Source of the DNA: Filosporella fistucella
Taxonomy: Eukaryota > Ascomycota > Leotiomycetes > Helotiales
DNA: 64,000 nt
Assembly (NCBI GenBank): GCA_030077755.1
Contig: JAQJZZ010000005.1
Coordinates: forward strand, 806,001 to 870,000
Reading direction: 5' to 3'
The translations under genes were made by a program, and so were the position numbers. The notes under the pieces are model-generated. The model made no database searches. It saw only the letters and a list, made by a program, of their open reading frames with translations, and was not told the origin of the DNA. Positions 10,666 to 22,234 of this stretch are shown here, one piece after another (position 1 is the first letter of the stretch; each line of letters begins with the position of its first letter).

Positions 10666-11961
10666 TCAAGCACATTCTTTCGCTGCAGGCTCGTCATGGA
10701 TGATAGCAAGAGACTTTTTGATAGCCTCAATCGCCTGGAAATGTGTAGCGGGCTTAGCAAATGTAGAATATTTGTCTGTCGCCGCGTCAAATATCGCAGC
10801 AAACCCTGGGGAATATGAATATGCAGCTTTGGTACCATCTGCGTCCAGTTGCCTCCACTTATGGCCACCGTCTCCAGGTAGTGCATCGCGTAAGATATAC
10901 TTGATTTTAAAATCCTTAAGCTTATCTCCAAGGGCTGCTATGAAAGCAGGGTCCTGGTGAAGCACCCAGTTGAGATCCCTGATGGGTATAACTTCTTCAG
11001 TCTTTTTGTCAATTTTCAAGACAATTGGTTTCTTTGGATCAATAGTCTTCAGGCGATATGAATCCATGTCTTTGAGTCTAAACAGATGGACATTTTCGGC
11101 TGAAGTTATAGCCCTTTTGATAATGATCTTCTCTCTTTCTCGAGCTGCCTTTTCTTCCTTTTCTTTAGTCTCGTCGTCCTTAGGTTCTTCCTTCTTGGGC
11201 TTATCTTCCTTGCTAGCCTCTCTTGCCTTCGCCTCCTTGACTGCATTGCCAATTTTCCCCAGCGCGTCATACCAATCTGTGGCGTCCTTATACAATTTTT
11301 GTGCATCGGTACCTTGCGTCCATTTTCCAGCTTGCAACCTACCGGCTGCGTGTTCCAGTGATATCTCTTCAATTTTCTCCCATTTAGAAATGTCCTTCGC
11401 GGAACGAAATTTCCCCCCGTCGATCCAGATCTTATTCTCCTTCATTTTTGCTTCAGCTTTCTTTTTCTTCTCGTCATCAGAAAGCGCTGCGAGATCTTTT
11501 TCGAGCTCAGCTTCTAGTTCAGCCCGCATATCCCAAGCCTTATCGGGACGGTTCGGCTCATCACCTTCCACTTTTGGTGGGTCCAACTTTTCATTCAGCA
11601 ACCCTTCCGTCGCTTTCCAGATGTGCTGTACGAACTCATATAAAGTGCATCGTTTCTCTTTCCCAAGTCTTGAACCAACACACTTGGATCCTATGGTATA
11701 GTCTGGGCGAATACCTTTATCGTCAGGTATCTCTTCGGCAAGGTAAGCGTAGTAAAAGAAAAGTCTACCAACTTATCAGTGTACTAAACTTAAAAATATC
11801 CTGCAGATGAACAAAATTGATCAAGAGAGCATTGTTATGAGCAGGAGAATAAAAGCTTTTATATGCTCTTCACAGACTCACCTCTCCCAAGCCCCTCTGA
11901 CACCATAGGCTGTCACGAAAGCAACCAAATATACGAGAGTCAAAAGTGTGAAGAACTTCAT
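10666..11961 (-). CDS. secreted Lys/Glu-rich protein of unknown function
   Basis: Not a family I recognise. Exons 11961-11882 and 11764-10666 (117-nt intron, GTGAGT...GTAG) give 392 aa. The N-terminus MKFFTLLTLVYLVAFVTAYG is a clear signal peptide. After it comes a short region with two Cys (GSKCVGS, KRCTLY), then a long charged segment (about residues 90-270) dominated by Lys, Glu and Asp that probably forms helices or coiled coil. A better-ordered C-terminal third follows, including RDLNWVLHQDPAFIAALG and GGHKWRQLDADG. It ends in KECA. It lies beside the LysM protein and the LysM-chitinase. That position suggests a partner secreted with them, such as an effector or interaction factor; this is inference from context. 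The first exon is short, and its donor and phase were checked by hand. Confidence 0.75.
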
Positions 11962-12594
11962 ACTGAAACTCCTCAGTCGTCGTGATATGAGTAGAGGTCT
12001 ACTAGGGGCTGGGCTGATAAACATACACCTGGAGCAATGGCAAGTGCAAAGAATGAAGATATGCGATGATTTCTAACCTAAAGCGCGTACTGATGACTAC
12101 CCATGAACTCTCACAATCCTTCTAATTCATCCACTCGGCGGAGGTGAGATAATTACCAAGAGATCGAAAGCGTGGTACTGATTTCTCAATGATAAATTAA
12201 ATTTAAACAAATGGCCTGCCTGCACACAAATCTATCAGGGGAGATTAGCCATAACAATACTTTGCATTGGTTGCTCAATCTTGGTAGCATAACACTATCC
12301 ATGATAGCAATTCTCAAAACAATCTGCGTATATGGGCGGGAAGTTCGAATGTTGGAATAGGGGCACCGACAAATCGCCTGAGCTCCCCAGCCCCTTTTCC
12401 CGGAAAGAAGTAATAATTTAATTTAATTTCATCCACATCTACTTTATGGGGCGAGAGTGGTTTTGTTGAGGACATAACAATATCTTGGATCATTCGGTGC
12501 ATGTATTATATTTGGTAAGAATTCTTTTCATGTTTCATATACTGCTCAATATCACGGATTTTAGATTGCTTCCGACATGAAGATATGAATTCTA
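11962..12594. other. intergenic region, no gene seen
   Basis: AT-rich spacer holding the promoter of the secreted Lys/Glu-rich gene and the 3' flank of the LysM gene. No gene recognised. Confidence 0.5.
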
Positions 12595-13753
12595 TCACAA
12601 AATTTCGATGCAGCAATAAGTATTTGCCCACAGCCCACTGCATATACTTCCAACCGCTGGATTCCAAGAATAGAATTGTTGAAGAGTGATTCCTGCGCCA
12701 TCAAGAACATTTTGGCATGTCTCCCCAGAGGCTACATAATGAAATGTTTTGCAAGACGTTGTCATTCCTGTTTGGATTGGCGTTGGGGTTGTGATACCAT
12801 TGCCAGTTTTGGTCATTGTGGTCGGTTTCGTGAAACCAATGATCCCCACGCAAGCGTAGGCATTTGCCCACAAACCATGGCAATCAGTCCCTACGGATGG
12901 GTTCCAGGTATAGAACCGTGGCAAGCTAATACCGTTCTTGGCTGCAATGATGGCGCAATCCTCGTTGAGACTGACGAAGTAAAAAGCGTTGCAATTACTG
13001 ACCAAAGTCTGTTGGGTTGGTGTGGGGGTATATATACCATTGCTAGTTGTTGAAGTTGTAACTTGCTTCGTAGTAGGAGTGGTTGCTTTCATATAACCAA
13101 TAACTCGTATGCAAGCATATGCATTTGCCCAAAGGCCGCCACAATCACTCCCAACTGAAGGATTCCACGTATAGAACAATGAGACTGGGATACTGCTCTT
13201 AGATGCTATGTCTTCACACCCTTCTCCCGGACTAACGAAGTAAAATTCATTGCAATCGGAGACAATATTCCTTTGGGTGGGAGTTGGAGTGGAGACGCCG
13301 TTGCTGAACGTCTTCGTAGAAATTGTAGAAGTAGTGGAAGTAGCCTTTTGCGTCATTGATGTACTGGTCTTCTTCGACCCTATTGTTGTGGACTCAACCG
13401 GTTCACCACGAGCTTCCACACAATAAGACTTTCCCACAGAGAAGTTGGTACAAGCAGGGGAAATGGATGGATTCTCCAATACTCATTAGTCTAAGCCCTT
13501 CACAATCAAAGGGTCTTTTACATACCCATCTTAAAAAATCTGCTAACGTAATGCCCCAGAATGCTGGCAAACTAGCACAATCAAAGGTTCCATCACTATC
13601 AAACCACCAAGTACAGAACTTTGTTGTGTTTGGATCAAATGGAAGCTTGGGATTCTCGTCACGACTTTCTAATATATTTTTCTCTGATCGAGTCGGAGAT
13701 AGGGGTGAAAGAAGAAGGAATGCCAGGAAACATCTGTAGGACCGAAATTCCAT
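12595..13753 (-). CDS. secreted protein with four LysM modules
   Basis: Extracellular chitin-binding protein. Exons 13753-13526 and 13473-12595 (52-nt intron, GTATGT...GGAG) give 368 aa. A signal peptide (MEFRSYRCFLAFLLLSPLS) is followed by four LysM modules. The first (about residues 45-95, TKFCTWWFDSDGTF, WNPSISPACTNF) is interrupted by the intron. Three near-identical ones follow, each with C..FYFV or FHYV, an FYTWNPSVG-type core and GLWANAYAC; they are separated by Ser/Thr-rich linkers with TPTPTQ motifs. LysM modules bind chitin oligomers; fungal secreted LysM proteins shield or sequester chitin. It is divergent from the LysM-chitinase across a 1-kb spacer. A LysM protein next to a subgroup C chitinase is a known fungal arrangement, and co-regulation is likely. 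Confidence 0.9.
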
Positions 13754-14789
13754 TTCAAATGAGTACTAACAAAATGCTTCAGACAACGAATAATTCGTGA
13801 AATAGATACGTTGGTGATTCTCTTCGTTGAGAGGAATGCTCTAAACTTAGTCTGCCTAATAAAAACGACCTGCTCTCAACTCCCACCTAGTTATTGGCTG
13901 TCGGATTGATGGATGTGTTTACGAGATTCGATATTAAGTATCTCAAATCATTTCAGACGAATAAATTATATAGGTGTGCTGTGCCTTTCCTGAAAGTAGC
14001 AAATATTTACAAAGTCGGATTCTTCATCTCCGGCGGGCATTGTGCTCAGGTTGTCTAAATTCTGAACTTGGTGGTATGTAGTTGACCCGGTTGGTCTTTC
14101 ACATACCTTCTGGTTGTCATTTAGGCATATCCGACCCTCGTTTCTTTCTCGCCAGTCAAGCATCATATCGCACCAGGCTAAACGTCGAAACCCGAGGGAC
14201 TGGTAACCTCAATTTCGAGCATATCACCATATTGAGTGGTTTTATTGGAGGCTTTTCCTTAAATCAGTACCTACCCGGGCAGCGCCTCATATCTGATGAC
14301 TATGATCGCAAAAGGTCGGACAATTCCCACATGTTGGCTTTCATCTGAAGCTTGTCTCTGCACATTCTGCAAATTTGCGAATATTTGCCTTTTATTTATC
14401 AGTAAATACCCTTGGTCCTTTATCTCAGAATGAAACTTTTTCCTTCTGTCTCAATACCGCTGGTGATTTGGTTATTATGGGTGTCGAAATCTTTGGCTGA
14501 TTGATGCTGAAGTAAGAGAACCGGCAAAGGACCTGCCCCCAGTAGAAGAGAATTAAGCAAGGCAAAGGACCCGCACATTGAAAAAGTAGTCTGCTTGCTA
14601 TTCATATTAGTGTATCAATATTATGCGGTCAATCTTATTGACTTCAAAGAATTTACGAAACACACGACATCTGTAGAGATTCAATTGTGTGGCCAGTGAA
14701 TTACAGTTTAATTTGATAACTCTACGACTTGCCAATAAATCTAGTGTTCAACCGTACTGAGTTCAAAAGATTATCGAACCCGACCCTCT
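13754..14789. other. shared promoter region of the LysM protein and chitinase genes
   Basis: 1036-bp AT-rich spacer between divergent genes. No convincing gene; a 61-codon minus frame at 14420-14605 lacks support. It likely carries both promoters. Confidence 0.5.
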
Positions 14790-17700
14790 ATGCTAGACAT
14801 GAAACTCATTTTCGTATCTGTATGGAATCTTCTGGTGCCTGTACTTGCCTTGAGCGACGCCGTTACATCTGCAGAAAATTACGCTTCAATTGATACTCCG
14901 AATACCTTTTATTCGACCTTGATGGCATGTCCTGCAGCTTGTCAGGGAACTCCACAAAATTGGACAATATACTCCGACTTGGCTCGACTATCGTTTTGTA
15001 CGGAGCCGGTTCTACTAGACTTCGCGATCTACAATCGCCTTGATGACGAAAACACAAACAACAAACTCCGTGTTTGTAGTGCTAGAGGAATTCACAGCGG
15101 GGGAAACAATGCAATCAATTCGAACCTCACTTCATCCGAAGTTCCCAAGTATTCCACTCCCATTCGCTCAACAACTCGAAATAATACCAGTCAAACGGTA
15201 TGCGGCATGGTAGCAGAAAAGGTGGAAAATTTAGAGGTAGCTTTATCTACCTCAGGGAGGCTAGATCGAGACGAAAATCTGTTGCGACTCCTCTCCATTC
15301 TCCAGAATTACTTCCAAGATTTCGATAGCTGCGAATCGTCTGTCCTGTTTGGTTATCATCTGGGCACAGTTGTTGGCATATATATTGGGGCTTCATTTGA
15401 AACCCGTAGAACTTCTTTGTCTGTCATCAATCATATTCTGGATTTGCTGAAGAGCCAAAATTCGACACCGAGGATAATCGCTCAACTTTGCGATCTTGAG
15501 CGCTCTTCTGATCGTGTCTTTGGCATTGTTACGGACACAGCTGGCTCTATCGATTCTCTGGCATCTGTTCAAAGAACCATTGTCTCATGGAGCGACGGAT
15601 TATGTGTTGAAAGTCCTGGAGCAATAACGGTTAGCTTGACGGTATGGGAAGAGCATGTGGACCCCATTAGCAATCTCACAACATCTAACCTCCCACTCCT
15701 CCGGCCACGTTCGGATTGCACAACAACCAAAGTCGTGTCCCAGGATTCATGCGGAAAGCTTGCAACCAGATGCGGAATCAGTCCGGCTGACTTTACCAAG
15801 TATAATCCAGATTCGAAGCTCTGCTCTACATTGCAAACAGGACAGCGAGTTTGCTGCTCCGCTGGTAACTTACCCGATATACGACCCACAAAAAACGACG
15901 ATGGTTCTTGCTCATTTTACACCATCGTGGCAAATGATAACTGTTCCAAACTTGGTGCTGCATACGGACTCAATCAAACCATGATCGAGAAATTCAATAA
16001 TAAGACAACTTGGGGCTGGACTGGATGCTCTAGTATCATGGTGGGAACAAATATATGCCTCAGTGATGGCAGCCCGCCTATGCCTGCTCCTATGTCGAAT
16101 GCTGTTTGTGGCCCTATGAAGCCCGGTACCTTGCCTGTACTTCCTGGGAGCGGTAACCTGACAATGATGAATCAATGTCCGCTAAATGCTTGTTGTGACA
16201 TCTGGGGTCAGTGCGGAATTGACTCAGAATTTTGCACCGACAAGAAGGGTCAAACAGGTAACCCAGGAACTGCACCACCCGGAATGAATGGTTGTATCTC
16301 AAATTGTGGTACAGACATAGTCAACAACGGTGTTGGACCCTCTACGTTTCAAAGTATTGGCTACTATGAGTCGTGGAACTGGGATAGGCCATGCCTGCAC
16401 CTGAGAGCACAATCGATTGACGTCTCAAAATATACACACATCCACTGGGCTTTCGCTAGCATAACATCTGATTGGAATGTTCTCATCAATGATAGTCATC
16501 ATCAGTGGGAAGACTTTCTAGCCCTGAAAGGTATTAAGAGAATTGTATCTTTCGGAGGTTGGGGTTACTCGACAGAGCCAGCAACATATGACGTTCTGCG
16601 GCAAGCTATGATGGCTAATAATCGCAATACATTTGCCTCAAATGTTGCAAGATTCGTAGACTCGAATGGTCTTGATGGGGTGGATTTTGATTGGGAATAC
16701 CCAGGAGTGCGTGCATCTCCCTGACAGTGTGGCTGAATGAAAGAGAGAGCAAATTGATTAATGCATATATTTCCAGGCTCCAGACATTCCTGGTGTACCT
16801 CCAGGCTTAGATACAGATGCCCCAAATTACTTGAAGTTCCTCACGACGCTTAAAGGCAAGTTAACTTCAGGCAAATCACTTTCCATAGCTGCTCCTGCTT
16901 CGTTCTGGTATCTGAAAGCTTTTCCAATTGCGCAGATGGCAAAGCTTTTGGACTACATCGTATTCATGACTTATGATCTTCATGGTCTGTCCCAGCGCCC
17001 TCTTTCTACATCACAGATAATAATAAGAGAGCAGGTCAATGGGACTACGGAAGCCGCTGGTCAGCCCCTGGATGCCCAGCTGGAAATTGTCTTCGAAGCC
17101 ATGGTAGGTTTCCCCGCCACTGTTCTATGAAGCAGCATCTGATAAGCTCCTAGTGAATCTCACAGAGACATTACTTGTTTTGGCAATGAGTGAGTAGTAA
17201 GACTTTCGTCTGTTGTAATTACTTCAGATTTCTTGTAGCTTTTACATTGATCTGGAGTGGAGTTTGTCTCACCAATACTAATGAATACCATACACTCAGT
17301 CACGAAGGCTGGTGTTCCTTCAAGGCAGGTCAACGTTGGGGTCTCTAGCTATGGACGCTCCTTTAGGATGACGGATTCGGGATGCGCCACTGCAATGTGC
17401 AGCTACGAAGGACCTGTACGTCAAGCCCTGTATTTGTCAAAAATAGCAAAGGCGAGCAGCTTCTGAATTGCTCAGAAGCCACTCGCCTTTTGTCTCACCC
17501 CTCAAGGTTCATACTAATTTTTCGATAGGCCTCGCAAGCCGCCCCAGGCAAGTGTACAGGGACTCGAGGGTATATCTCAAATGCCGAAATTCAAGAAATA
17601 ATCAACAATGAAGACGATGTGCATACTTACCAAGACAAAGTCTCAGGAGCTGATATGCTAATATACAACGGTATGGTAGAATATGTTGAATATTCGATCT

Positions 17701-19338
17701 TTGGGCCTCACTGACAACTGGAAATGCAGATAAAGAGTGGGTTTCTTACATGTCAGATGCTACCAAGGCTGGTCGGAAGGCAAAATATCAAAATCTAAAG
17801 TTTGGCGGTATCATTGACTGGGCTATTGATCTGCAATCTTTTGCTTTCGACGACGAAGCTTCTAACGATGATGACCAAGAGATTCTGGATGAAATGGAGG
17901 ACGACTTGCCCCCGGCTCCACCATTGCCTCTATGCGATGCCTCATATACCACATTCGAACAATTAGATGCTGATGTGGATAAAATGCCACACAATTGTCG
18001 AGGCTTATACGTACTGCAGGTCCTTGATATCCTGCTCACTTCCACTCTCGACCGGTATACCAAGATCATGTAAGAAGACACTTTTCCCAATCCTGTGGTA
18101 CTACCTGTCCCGTTGACTCTACTTATTTGCTGACATACTTTCGTAGGGCGAATGGGTATGACCACAAGTTTAATGTTTACGCCGACGCAGTGGTGCAGAG
18201 TGCAGGCAACTCGGTTTCCAATTTCTATAACAAGCAAGGCGATAGATATTTTACATGCGTGATGACAGAGTTCCAGATATGCTGCAGTCAATGCCATTCT
18301 CTCCACCCGCATGTCAATGATCCGAACTGTCGATACTGTTTTGAAGGTTCTTGCTACAAGAGCAAACGGGCCGAACATCACAGCGGCATGCTGGAGATCT
18401 CCAGCGGCGATAACACTGTCAATATCAGTGGGCCACCAGGATTGGGAGGTGACCCACCCGAGAAGACACTCATCGCGAGATACAAAAATGTATCAGAGCC
18501 CTGTCCACCGGATATGTCATTGCGCGGTTACGGGCAGAGTGTCCATGAGCAAACAACATTTTGGTCCCTTCGCGCCGATAAGACTGACCAGTTCTGGGCA
18601 GATTTATATGCTGACACAAGCATAAGTCAACAGAATATCCGATTTGGTAATATCAATCTTTATGATTGTAAGGGTGGTGGCTTGAATACTCAGCAGAGTT
18701 GTTTGGATGCTGGCCACTGGATGATCAATGTTCCTATGCCTTATGGCTACGATAGGAGCGACGTGTCAAACCCAAAAGATGTTGTCCTCAGAGCGCTGGC
18801 TAATGGACAAACTCTGGCACCCCAACTGAAGTCAACTATCAACTCTCTACGTGCGATGTCATATCACGACAGTCAAGCTGATCTTATTGACGCGCTTGCC
18901 TTGCCCGTATCTATGATCGCAGATGCAGTAGATCAAATGGAGAAAGTCGCAGAAGTTGCAGAACATATTGAAGAAGAGAAACGAAAAGCTATGATTCTAC
19001 TTTTTCTAGGTGCTATCTTATTCTTCATCCCTATCGCTGGCGAAGTGGTTGGGACAATGGCGTCAGTGGCGAACATTGGGCGATTCGTGGCGTTGATGGG
19101 CGTTGCGGGCAATGCAGCGATGGATATTTATACGCTTGTCAAAGATAAAGATAACACTCCCTTAGCTATCTTCGGGCTCGTCTTGACGCCTTTGGCACTG
19201 GCAGATGTGGCGATCCTTGCACGAGCAGCAGATTTGAGAAGAGGCATGAAGGAGGAAGATGTTGCTAAACTTGGGAAAAAAGTTGAAGCTAGGATGAATA
19301 CTATGAAGAAAATTGCGGGACATTGCCGAAAGAAGTAG
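14790..19338 (+). CDS. LysM-CBM18-GH18 chitinase, subgroup C (killer-toxin-like)
   Basis: Secreted family 18 chitinase, hydrolysing beta-1,4-GlcNAc bonds. Eight exons: 14790-16706, 16777-16984, 17035-17103, 17154-17189, 17300-17415, 17529-17670, 17730-18069, 18147-19338; 1339 aa. A signal peptide (MLDMKLIFVSVWNLLVPVLA; ATG at 14799 is possible) is followed by a ~280-residue region of unknown fold. Then come LysM 1 (~308-355), LysM 2 (~370-425), a CBM18 hevein-type module (~440-485, NQCPLNACCDIWGQCG) and GH18 from ~525. The catalytic motif DGVDFDWE is intact, with acid/base Glu636. SYGRSFRM, GGIIDWAIDL and TYDLHGQWDYG are conserved. A long extension follows the catalytic domain. It is Cys-rich early and carries a hydrophobic, Gly-rich segment near its end (encoded ~18985-19130). 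This architecture matches fungal subgroup C chitinases, related to the alpha/beta part of yeast killer toxins. Whether it attacks other fungi or remodels the own wall is open. Confidence 0.9.
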
Positions 19339-19608
19339 AGCATGAAGGGTATTGGTCTGGATGTATAATGGTTTGTTATCTAGGGTAAGGTAAGTTAAGT
19401 CGTGGGAATAGAGCAGGCAAGAATCAGAAGTCGCTGTAATAGTCCAACAGCTCATCGATATTATGATCTCATACAACGCTAGGAACTATCAAGACATTCA
19501 AGAAGCGACTATTTCCAGTCGTTATCTTCAATTCAAGTGTTTGGATATAATTGATGTACTATTCGTAGTCTTCATTCTCCCAAACTCCCGCTCACAAATC
19601 ATGCCGGT

Positions 19609-21675
19609 CTACAATGTTTGTTTATCTTCCACAACCTTCTCGCCACTTCCCAATTCCCCCAAGACTGGCAAACCAGCTGCCTTTAGATCATTATTGATCT
19701 CATCCAAGTGATCGAGAAATTGGCCTTTCACGTCATTCCATTGATCAGAAGGTGACACTGGAAATGCATCAGCCTAACGCCATTCGAGGTGAACGGGAAA
19801 GAACTTACGGTGAACACATCCCGATCTTTCGATGGCATAGTCAGTAAGAGCAAATTGAACGCCGATGTGGAACATGAAAGCTTTGATAGTGGTATTAGCG
19901 TCATTGGTTATTGTAAACATGGTCACAGATAACTTACCTAATGTGTCTTCGCAAACCCTCAAAGGACCAAGCTGTGCTGTCGAAGCTTCCTTGAAAGTCT
20001 CGTATGTTTCTGTTCATTGTCAGATATATTCTACATCTCCATTCCATAATTCAAAGAAACGAACCTCCGTGTGGCATGAAGCTTGCCTCGTAACTCAATC
20101 CACCAGGTTCGAGGACATGGCTGCTACCACCATACGCTCCATAGATGAGACCCATGACTTCTGAAGCCATGTTTCTGTGGTAGTACTGCAATTCATCAGC
20201 ACACATACTCTCCCTCTTCCCCAATCGAGCTACATGATCAATAAATGGAGGTAAAACTCACGGGTGGTCGGAAGGTGTTCGAAGTTACACACCACTTCGG
20301 AGTAAATGCTAAGAATTCTGAGATGTTAATTCCAGGTATCTTAGATTTTGCGAGCAAGATGCATGAAATTGTGGGATCCGCTTGATCTTTGTCTAATGTA
20401 CCATATGTCACAAATTTCTCAATGGCGTACTTGTATGGTGCGTATGTTCCATGCCAAGCAACGACGTCGAATGGGGTGTGATTCTGCCTGCAAATGTGCA
20501 GGGAGCCTGCCATTTTATATGTAACTACAATTGTTAGTAATGAAGAATTTTACGATCCATTATTGAACATACTCTCCCAGGGTGACGAGTCAATATCAAA
20601 TGATGCTACGGGTATTTCAAAGTCTCGTGGCAGTGCCATGCCGTTTGAGCCCACCGGCCCAAGTTCTGGAAGCTCGTAGTGACTACCGAATATTTCTTGG
20701 ATATCTGTTAAATTATAAGCTAGGGAATGTGGAAAAAAGCTTCATGCTTACATCCTCGAACTGGTCCATCTGGAAGCGTGATTTTGAACCGTATTCCAGC
20801 CTGGATTACCACCAGCTCGCCTGGCCTGACCATCATACTAAGTTGGTCAATATCAATCAAGAGTGTAAGAATTAGGAAGTGCAGAGATGTGGCAGACTTA
20901 CCGACCATGTTCAGTCTGAATATCTAATCTCCCTCGCTGTGGAAGAATCATCATGTCGCCGTCATTGTTGCAAAATGCTCTGTTCTTCATTGAAGTGTTC
21001 GCAGCGTAAATGTGGACAGCAATTCCTTCCCTTAGAGTTGGGTCTCCTTGGCCTCCAATCGTTTTCAAACCATCTACAAAATCTATTTCTATAGTACTTG
21101 ATGGTATTGGAAATGGATCCCAAGCAAATTGGGTAGGAATGAAATGTACTTGGGGATTCGAGAGTGAGAAATTGGCTTCTATCTGTAATGAATTAGGATA
21201 TTAGAAATTTTCTACACTCTGTAAGAGTCGAGGACAAACATCTTCATTCTTATCCATTTTTTCGATGCTTTTTGTTGCCACTGACGGCCGTATTCTGTAA
21301 AACCACCTGTAATCTGTTAATAAGAGTAGGCGTGCAGAGGGGATACCATACGCATGTTGTAGGGCCGCACGTGTTGATATGAAGGGGGAGCCATTTAGCT
21401 ATCTCAGTCAGTACTTTCTACAGACACTTTAAGTACACAATTCTCTTACTTGTTCTGAGTACAGATCGTACTTGCATTTCTGAGGTGTGTTGCGAGCTTG
21501 TGGAAGGGTGCCCGGTCTTCGTGGTCAGCTGACACGTTGTGGCTTCAAAATGGATAGCTTACATAGCTTCAGTTGCGAAACGGTTTCCAAAACCTATTTG
21601 GTAAACATATGGATCTTCTTTTGTTGGCGTTGTTGCAAAAGCTGAACGAGCACTGGCTCCAAGAGTCGAGGTCAT
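19609..21675 (-). CDS. hmgA: homogentisate 1,2-dioxygenase
   Basis: Fe(II) ring-cleaving dioxygenase converting homogentisate to maleylacetoacetate, the central step of phenylalanine, tyrosine and phenylacetate breakdown. Twelve exons (5' to 3'): 21675-21563, 21516-21450, 21398-21352, 21306-21240, 21182-20902, 20837-20752, 20704-20573, 20524-20262, 20185-20065, 20009-19938, 19880-19809, 19757-19609; 489 aa. Family landmarks are [34 protein letters not shown]-like [32 protein letters not shown] and [11 protein letters not shown]. The three iron ligands are present with the same spacing as the human enzyme: His355 and Glu361 in [12 protein letters not shown] and His391 in FMPHG. The C-terminus is slightly longer than in typical HmgA. 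No fumarylacetoacetase or isomerase gene is next to it. It is divergent from a P450 gene, suggesting a dedicated copy in a catabolic cluster rather than the housekeeping one. Confidence 0.92.
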
Positions 21676-21890
21676 GATTTGAAGCTTGAGCAGAGTATGT
21701 AGCGCGTGGGAGGCTGAGGAGGTCGAAAGGCCAATATTAGGTTAACAAATATAGCTTAATATCACAATTGTTTTTCGAGATTTGGAGAAAAGGTGGTAGT
21801 GCAAAAATGCAATCGATACCACAGTGGCGTAAAACCACCACAGATTTTGCAGTGCATTGTTCCCGGACATGCGTTTGGTTGTTGCCGGCT

Positions 21891-21899
21891 AAGATAGAT
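21891..21899 (-). promoter_or_regulatory. GCCGGCAAC element
   Basis: GTTGCCGGC on the plus strand, that is GCCGGCAAC on the minus strand, 216 bp upstream of the dioxygenase start. The same word recurs at 22026-22034 and 27387-27395. Candidate binding site for the cluster's Zn2Cys6 regulator (inference). Confidence 0.4.
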
Positions 21900-22022
21900 C
21901 TTCGTTGTACCCGAATGCAGGGATCGTTGACCCTGTAATACCCACTGAGTGCCGCCTTCCAGGCATCTTCATCGCTGAACGTTATCTGCCCCTCACTGAA
22001 GTGTAACCCCACCTTTGACTTT

Positions 22023-22034
22023 CCGGCCGGCAAC
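22023..22034 (+). promoter_or_regulatory. CCGGCCGGCAAC element
   Basis: Two overlapping CCGG words followed by CAAC, in the middle of the HGD/P450 spacer, 200 bp before the P450 start. It shares CGGCCGGCAAC with the CPR/regulator promoter at 27385-27395. Confidence 0.4.
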
Positions 22035-22234
22035 ACTCAACACCAATCAAATGATGGTCAAGTGGCATTACAATATGATAAGCTTCCAATGTGGATAACA
22101 CAAATTTGTCATTAACATTGCTGCCGTAAGTCTGTATTCAGAGTCTTAGGTGGAATCGGAACATGGTGATATGTACTTGTACAAAGAGAGGGTCCTAGAG
22201 AGACAGAAGGATGACTTGAGAGACAATTCTAAAA

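Larger units (their letters stand above)
21676..22234. other. bidirectional promoter, HGD / P450
   Basis: 559-bp region between divergent homogentisate dioxygenase and P450 genes. It holds two copies of GCCGGCAAC in opposite orientations, listed separately. No gene seen. Confidence 0.6.

Noticed and set aside
19774..19808. First AG (GTTAG) as acceptor of the last HGD intron
   Set aside because: It gives an immediate stop codon. The next AG at 19758-19759, with GCTGAT as branch site, keeps the frame.
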